Shown here: in pieces, positions 59,320-64,000 of the stretch
How the letters are laid out: each line of letters starts with the position of its first letter
Numbering within the stretch: the stretch's first letter is position 1
Assembly: GCA_016713825.1 (NCBI GenBank)
Contig: JADJOJ010000003.1
Coordinates: 372,001 to 436,000 of the forward strand
Length of the DNA stretch: 64,000 bases
Reading direction: 5' to 3'
DNA from: Candidatus Leptofilum gracile
Lineage (GTDB): Bacteria; Chloroflexota; Anaerolineae; Promineifilales; Promineifilaceae
The notes under the pieces: generated by a model
What the model was told of the DNA's origin: nothing
Seen by the model: only the letters and a program-made list of their open reading frames with translations
Databases searched by the model: none
Translations under genes and position numbers: made by a program

Positions 59320-61398
59320 ATGAGTCGTTTGCAACTAGACCGCGTGCGTAATATCGGCATTATTGCTCATATTGATGCGGGTAAGACCACAACAACGGAA
59401 CGTATTCTGTATTACACGGGTGTCATCCATCGTATGGGTGAGGTTCATGAAGGAACCGCCACGATGGATCACATGGTGCAAGAGCAGGAGCGTGGTATTA
59501 CGATTACGTCTGCGGCCACAACCACATTCTGGCTCGATCATCAGATCAACATTATTGACACACCAGGTCATATTGACTTTACGGCCGAAGTGCAGCGCAG
59601 TCTGCGCGTTTTGGATGGTGGTGTGGTTGTTTTTGATGCGGTTGCCGGGGTAGAGCCTCAGTCTGAAACTGTTTGGCGCCAAGCTGATGATTATAGTGTG
59701 CCGCGTATCTGTTTTGTTAACAAAATGGATCGGACTGGTGCGGATTTTATGCGCACCATCGGCATGATTGAGGAGCGCCTGGGGGCTAACCCAATTGCTA
59801 TTCAGCTGCCTATTGGTCAGGAATCTGACTTTCGGGGCATCATTGATTTGTTGACGATGGAAGCGGCCGTTTGGGATGACGACGATTTGGGCGCACAGGC
59901 CAAAGTTGTAGAAATTCCTGAAGCGTATCAGGCTCTGGCCGAAGAGGCTCGCCAGGCGATCATCGAGAAAATCGTTGAAACCGACGATGATTTGATGGAG
60001 CGCTATTTAGAAGGTGATGAGCCAACAACTGAAGAGTTGCGAGTGGCTTTGCGCAATGCAACCATTAAAAATCAGGTGACACCGGTTCTTTGTGGTACAG
60101 CTCTGCGAAATAAAGGGATTCAGCGTGTTTTGGATGCAGTGATCTACTACCTGCCGTCACCGCTGGATGTGCCGCCGATTAAGGGGCTCAACCCGAACTC
60201 CGGTGAAATGGAGACGCGCTCTGCTTCTGATGAAGAACCGTTGTCTGCCCTTGTGTTCAAGATTGTGACGGACCCATACGTGGGCAAGTTGGCTTATTTC
60301 CGGGTGTACTCGGGTGTATTGCGGACCGGTGATACGGTGCAGAATACCACCAAGGATAAGAAGGAAAGAATCGGCCGTATTTTGCGTATGCATGCCGACC
60401 GGCGTGAAGACTTGAAAGAGGTTCATGCTGGGGATATTGCTGCCACATTAGGTATGAAAGTCACCTTCACGGGTGAAACTCTCGCTGCTGGCGACCGTCC
60501 CATCATTCTTGAATCTATCAAGTTTCCAGAACCAGTTATTAATTTGGCCATTGAGCCAAAAACCAATGCCGACCAGGATAAGATGGGTATTGCTTTACGC
60601 GCCTTGGCCGAAGAGGATCCCACGTTCCAGGTAAAGGTAGATGAACAAACTGGTCAGACTATCTTGTCTGGCATGGGTGAGTTGCATCTGGAAGTGTTAG
60701 TAGACCGTATGCTGCGTGAATTCAAAGTCGCGGCAAATGTGGGTCAGCCACGCGTGGCCTACCGTGAAACGATTACCCGTACGGTTGATAAGGCCGAAGC
60801 GCGCTTTGTGCGCCAGTCTGGTGGTCGGGGGCAGTTTGGGCATGTTGTGTTGCGCCTGGAGCCGCTGGAACCGGGATCTGGCTTCGTCTTTGAAAATGCC
60901 ATTGTTGGTGGTGTGATTCCAAAGGAATACATTAAACCAACAGAAGCTGGTATTCAGGAAGCTCTGGAGAGCGGAACGTTGGCTGGGTATCCTATCGTGG
61001 ATATTAAAGCGACGCTGTACGATGGCTCTTTCCACGAGGTTGACTCTTCAGAAATGGCATTCAAAATTGCGGGTTCGATGGCTTTGAAAGAGGGTATGCA
61101 GAAAGGCCGTCCCATTTTGTTGGAGCCAATCATGTCGGTTGAAGTTGTGGCACCCGAAGAGTACACCGGTGATGTAATCGGTAATATTTCTTCTCGGCGT
61201 GGCATGATCGAAGGCATGGCGATGCGTTCTGAAGGTTTGCAATCGATTAAGGCTAAAGTGCCTTTGGCCGAAATGTTTGGTTACGCAACGCGGTTGCGTT
61301 CCATGACCCAAGGTCGTGGCACGTTTACGATGGAATTTGAGCATTATGCACCCGTAAGTGATGATATTGCTCAGGGCTTGATGAAAAGCGGCCGTTAA
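59320..61398 (+). CDS. fusA: Elongation factor G
   Basis: A 692-residue EF-G, the GTPase that drives translocation. G1 is IAHIDAGKTTTTER, G3 is IDTPGHIDF, G4 is NKMD, and the switch I region reads TATMDHMVQEQERGITI. Domain II and the IV-V part (GGRGQFGHVVLRLEP, QSGG) are normal. ATG at 59320 is preferred over TTG at 59311. It follows rpsG with a 21-bp gap. Confidence 0.97.
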   Translation: MSRLQLDRVRNIGIIAHIDAGKTTTTERILYYTGVIHRMGEVHEGTATMDHMVQEQERGITITSAATTTFWLDHQINIIDTPGHIDFTAEVQRSLRVLDGGVVVFDAVAGVEPQSETVWRQADDYSVPRICFVNKMDRTGADFMRTIGMIEERLGANPIAIQLPIGQESDFRGIIDLLTMEAAVWDDDDLGAQAKVVEIPEAYQALAEEARQAIIEKIVETDDDLMERYLEGDEPTTEELRVALRNATIKNQVTPVLCGTALRNKGIQRVLDAVIYYLPSPLDVPPIKGLNPNSGEMETRSASDEEPLSALVFKIVTDPYVGKLAYFRVYSGVLRTGDTVQNTTKDKKERIGRILRMHADRREDLKEVHAGDIAATLGMKVTFTGETLAAGDRPIILESIKFPEPVINLAIEPKTNADQDKMGIALRALAEEDPTFQVKVDEQTGQTILSGMGELHLEVLVDRMLREFKVAANVGQPRVAYRETITRTVDKAEARFVRQSGGRGQFGHVVLRLEPLEPGSGFVFENAIVGGVIPKEYIKPTEAGIQEALESGTLAGYPIVDIKATLYDGSFHEVDSSEMAFKIAGSMALKEGMQKGRPILLEPIMSVEVVAPEEYTGDVIGNISSRRGMIEGMAMRSEGLQSIKAKVPLAEMFGYATRLRSMTQGRGTFTMEFEHYAPVSDDIAQGLMKSGR

Positions 61399-61471
61399 AA
61401 ATAGTAGGGTTAGAAATATTTAAACCAGTGCGTTGGTTTACGAATCAATTAGCATAGAGGAAAGGGAAATT

Positions 61472-62674
61472 ATGGGAAAAGAAAAATTTGTGCGCGAAAA
61501 ACCACATGTGAACATTGGGACAATTGGTCACGTAGATCACGGCAAAACCACCCTGACGGCAGCAATCACCAAAACGCTGTCCCTCAAAGGGTTTGCCGAC
61601 TTCTCTGCCTTTGACCAGATCGACAACGCTCCCGAAGAAAAAGCTCGCGGGATCACGATCGCCATCTCCCATGTTGAATATGAAACCGAAAACCGGCACT
61701 ACGCCCACGTAGACTGCCCGGGGCACCGAGACTACATCAAAAACATGATCACGGGGGCAGCCCAGATGGACGGCGCTATTTTGGTAGTATCCGCACCGGA
61801 TGGCCCAATGCCCCAAACCCGTGAGCACGTCTTGCTGGCCCGCCAGGTAGAAGTACCCGCCATCGTCATCTTCCTCAACAAAGTGGACATGATGGATGAC
61901 GAAGAGCTGCTGGAGCTGGTAGAGCTGGAGCTGCGTGAGCTGCTAGACATCTACGAATTTCCTGGGGATGAAACCCCAATCGTGCGCGGCAGTGCCCTGC
62001 AAGCGCTGGAAAGCGAAAGCAATGATGTAAACGCGCCTGAATATGCCCCGATTTTGGAGCTGATGCGCGTGGTAGATGAATACATCCCCACGCCAGAGCG
62101 TCAGACCGACAAACCGTTCATGATGTCTGTAGAAGACGTTTTCTCCATCAAGGGTCGTGGCACAGTGGTGACAGGTCGAGTAGACCGGGGAACGCTGACG
62201 CCAAACACCGAAGTAGAGATTGTTGGCCTGGCCGAAAAGACGCGCAAAGTGATTGTGACCTCGATGGAAATGTTCCACAAGATTCTGGACAAAGTGGAAG
62301 CAGGCGACAACGCAGGTTTGCTGCTGCGGGGTATTGCTCGTGAAGAAATCGAGCGTGGGCAAGTGTTGGCCAAGCCAGGCAGCATCACGCCGCACACGGA
62401 GTTCATGAGCGAGGTGTACGTACTGCGCAAGGATGAAGGTGGACGGCACAAGGCATTCTTCCCTGGGTATCGGCCGCAGTTCTACATCCACACGCTGGAC
62501 GTAACGGGCGAGATTGCGCTGCCAGACGGGGTAGAGATGGTGATGCCTGGTGACAACGTAAACCTGCAAGTGACGTTGAGCAAGCCGGTAGCGTTGGAAG
62601 AAGGCGGCCGTTTTGCCATTCGTGAAGGTGGTCTGACCGTTGGCTCTGGTGTTATTACTAAAATCCTGAAGTAG
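61472..62674 (+). CDS. tuf: Elongation factor Tu
   Basis: A 400-residue EF-Tu. GHVDHGKTTLTAAIT, RGITIAISHVEYET, DCPGHRDYIKNMI, NKVD and the C-terminal PGDNVNLQVTLSKPVALEEG are diagnostic. AGGAAAGGG lies upstream. The upstream in-frame ATG at 61433 is rejected. A hairpin follows the gene at 62693-62718. The segment FYIHTLDVTG replaces the common FYFRTTDVTG form, a small lineage difference. Confidence 0.97.
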   Translation: MGKEKFVREKPHVNIGTIGHVDHGKTTLTAAITKTLSLKGFADFSAFDQIDNAPEEKARGITIAISHVEYETENRHYAHVDCPGHRDYIKNMITGAAQMDGAILVVSAPDGPMPQTREHVLLARQVEVPAIVIFLNKVDMMDDEELLELVELELRELLDIYEFPGDETPIVRGSALQALESESNDVNAPEYAPILELMRVVDEYIPTPERQTDKPFMMSVEDVFSIKGRGTVVTGRVDRGTLTPNTEVEIVGLAEKTRKVIVTSMEMFHKILDKVEAGDNAGLLLRGIAREEIERGQVLAKPGSITPHTEFMSEVYVLRKDEGGRHKAFFPGYRPQFYIHTLDVTGEIALPDGVEMVMPGDNVNLQVTLSKPVALEEGGRFAIREGGLTVGSGVITKILK

Positions 62675-62692
62675 GATTGTCATAGAGGCGTT

Positions 62693-62718
62693 GTGATTCT
62701 ACGAATCCAGCGCCTCTA
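62693..62718 (+). terminator. Hairpin after tuf
   Basis: TAGAGGCG and CGCCTCTA as 8-bp arms, plus an inner GATTC/GAATC stem. It may reduce read-through from tuf into rpsJ. Confidence 0.6.
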
Positions 62719-62733
62719 CTTTCGAGGAAACGT

Positions 62734-63042
62734 ATGGCTAAGCAGAGAATTCGCATCCGATTAAAAGCTTATGATCACCGTGTACTGGATCAGTCTGCCC
62801 GACGTATTGTGGGTACTGCTGAACGTACAGGTGCCCGTGTGGTAGGACCTGTGCCGCTGCCCACGCGCATTGAGCGATTTACCGTGCGCCGTAGTACATT
62901 CATTGATAAAGATTCGCACGAACATTTTGAGATTCGGACACACAAGCGGTTGATCGATGTGATCAATCCGGACTCAAAGACGATTGATACCCTGATGCGG
63001 CTTAATCTGCCTGCTGGGGTTGATATTGAGATTTCTATTTAA
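62734..63042 (+). CDS. rpsJ: 30S ribosomal protein S10
   Basis: A 102-residue S10 (NusE). MAKQRIRIRLKAYDHRVLDQ, GPVPLPTRIERFTVRRS and EHFEIRTHKRLIDVINP match. It opens the S10-spc cluster behind tuf, the usual arrangement. CGAGGAAACG lies upstream of the ATG. Confidence 0.97.
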   Translation: MAKQRIRIRLKAYDHRVLDQSARRIVGTAERTGARVVGPVPLPTRIERFTVRRSTFIDKDSHEHFEIRTHKRLIDVINPDSKTIDTLMRLNLPAGVDIEISI

Positions 63043-63107
63043 AACGAATCTCTGATTAAAGGATGATGCAGCAAGCGCCTGGTTGCTGACAGTCCTGGGA
63101 GGTTGAG

Positions 63108-63764
63108 GTGAAAGGATTACTAGGCAAAAAAGTGGGTATGGCCCAGGTTTTTGATGAGAGCGGGGCAGTGATGCCGGTGACCATCATTGAGGCGGGACCA
63201 TGCTATGTAACACAGGTTAAAACAGAGAAAACGGATGGATATACGGCCGTTCAGCTCGGTTTTAGCGAAGTTGTTGAAAAACGGTTAACCAAAGGCCAGC
63301 GGGGTCATTTGGGTTTGCTCAAGAAAGGCAAAGGCAGCAAAAAAGCCGCCATCCCAGCTCTGCGTTACCTGCGCGAGTTCCGCACCAAAGATGCGGCAGA
63401 ACATTCTGTTGGGGACAAAATAACCGTTGAACAGTTCGAAGTTGGTGAACGCATCGACGTTACCGGTAAAACCAAAGGCAAAGGCTTCACAGGCGTTGTG
63501 AAACGGTATGGCTTTGGTGGTGGTGTAAAAACACATGGTCAATCCGACCGCTGGCGTGCACCTGGTTCCATTGGTGGCACTTCTGGTACCGGACGTGTTT
63601 TCAAAGGCAAGCGAATGGCTGGTCGGATGGGTAACGAAGTGTATACAGCCCAAAATCTGCAAGTAATTCGCGTTGATGCTGAGCGAAACCTGTTGGCTGT
63701 TAAGGGAGCAATTCCCGGTGCCAAAGGTGGGCTCGTTGTCATTCGGAAAGCAGCAAAAGGCTAG
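63108..63764 (+). CDS. rplC: 50S ribosomal protein L3
   Basis: A 218-residue L3. The N-terminal KGLLGKKVGMAQVFDESGAV and the L3 signature GKGFTGVVKRYGFGGGVKTH are diagnostic. A GTG start at 63108 has GGGAGGTTGAG upstream. L3 binds 23S rRNA near the peptidyl transferase centre. It is followed 13 bp later by rplD. Confidence 0.97.
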   Translation: MKGLLGKKVGMAQVFDESGAVMPVTIIEAGPCYVTQVKTEKTDGYTAVQLGFSEVVEKRLTKGQRGHLGLLKKGKGSKKAAIPALRYLREFRTKDAAEHSVGDKITVEQFEVGERIDVTGKTKGKGFTGVVKRYGFGGGVKTHGQSDRWRAPGSIGGTSGTGRVFKGKRMAGRMGNEVYTAQNLQVIRVDAERNLLAVKGAIPGAKGGLVVIRKAAKG

Positions 63765-63777
63765 CGGAGGCGTTGTG

Positions 63778-64000
63778 ATGAAAGTTTCAGTTTTCAACAT
63801 GGCTGGCGAGGAAGTCAACAGCGTAGACCTTCCGGCTAGCATCTTTGAAGCAAAAATAAATCGTGATTTAATGCACCAGGCGCTGGTACGGCAGCTTGCC
63901 AATGCCCGCCTGGGAACCCATAAAGCCAAGGGCCGTTCGGAAGTTAACCGGACTGGAGCCAAAGCTTATCGTCAGAAAGGTACCGGTAATGCCCGTCATG
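63778..64000 (+). CDS. rplD: 50S ribosomal protein L4, truncated by the window edge
   Basis: The first 74 codons of L4 (MKVSVFNMAGEEVNSVDLPA, then VRQLANARLGTHKAKGRSEV). The typical QxxR-type start and the KAKGRSE...GRNKAYRQKGTGNARH-like basic region (visible as GAKAYRQKGTGNARH) match L4. The window ends inside the gene; it continues to the right. Confidence 0.95.
   Translation, partial: MKVSVFNMAGEEVNSVDLPASIFEAKINRDLMHQALVRQLANARLGTHKAKGRSEVNRTGAKAYRQKGTGNARH

Overview
This window is a bacterial chromosome segment. The best guess is Chloroflexota (Anaerolineae/Ardenticatenia-like). That is inference from lipoproteins with Thr-Pro-rich linkers after the lipobox, abundant DUF951/DUF2089/SHOCT-like families, a ribosomal str-type operon in which rpoB has no rpoC behind it, and a Trp-rich insertion in RpoB. 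No rRNA, tRNA, CRISPR array, insertion sequence or prophage was found. The most striking sequence-level signal is the 8-bp palindrome ACGGCCGT, usually inside AACGGCCGTT. I counted about 95 copies by eye, in coding and non-coding DNA and in all reading frames, where one or two would be expected by chance. It behaves like the HIP1 palindrome of cyanobacteria.

Layout. 0.2-4.5 kb: a Ddn-like nitroreductase, then a TetR-controlled operon of two paralogous MGT-type glycosyltransferases and a DinB-fold protein, with a clear promoter and operator. 4.6-11.4 kb: a SWIM/SNF2 helicase, a large dehydrogenase whose C-terminal half looks like cyanobacterial acyl-ACP reductase (catalytic Cys kept), and CorA on a probably leaderless mRNA. 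11.5-16.1 kb: two secreted lipoprotein proteases (S41 and HExxH type). 16.3-22.4 kb: SerA, a CYTH protein, a GNAT and a MacB-like ABC exporter. 22.5-26.4 kb: a carotenoid operon (crtB-crtI-carotenoid oxygenase). 26.6-31.1 kb: a PIG-V-like mannosyltransferase, then VOC protein, Crp/FNR regulator, cytochrome c-NirK fusion and DUF2249, with a perfect TTGAT-N4-ATCAA box in front of nirK. 31.3-38.6 kb: MFS exporter, Nfu_N protein, YtxH protein, second HExxH protease, FabH, CcmC-like membrane protein and a GNAT.

38.6-47.9 kb is a 12-gene minus-strand run behind a near-perfect sigma-70 promoter: two DUF4097 beta proteins, a DUF2089 zinc-ribbon/HTH protein, SHOCT-like small proteins sharing one C-terminal beta domain, an ABC-2 exporter (ATPase plus two permeases), a GNAT, a 2H phosphoesterase and a disulfide-oxidoreductase-like protein without cysteines. 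By analogy with LiaX/YvlB of Firmicutes this may be an envelope-stress system, and it is the best candidate here for an undescribed system. Most of its gaps carry different palindromic repeats. 48.3-53.8 kb: GT2 and DUF951 proteins, S2P-type protease, HD protein, TyrA-like dehydrogenase and a GT4 glycosyltransferase. 53.8-64.0 kb: rpoB, rpsL, rpsG, fusA, tuf, rpsJ, rplC and the start of rplD, with strong promoters before rpoB and rpsL and hairpins after rpoB and tuf.

Gene starts were chosen by ribosome binding site, homology and overlap. Family names come from recognisable motifs; no searches were run.
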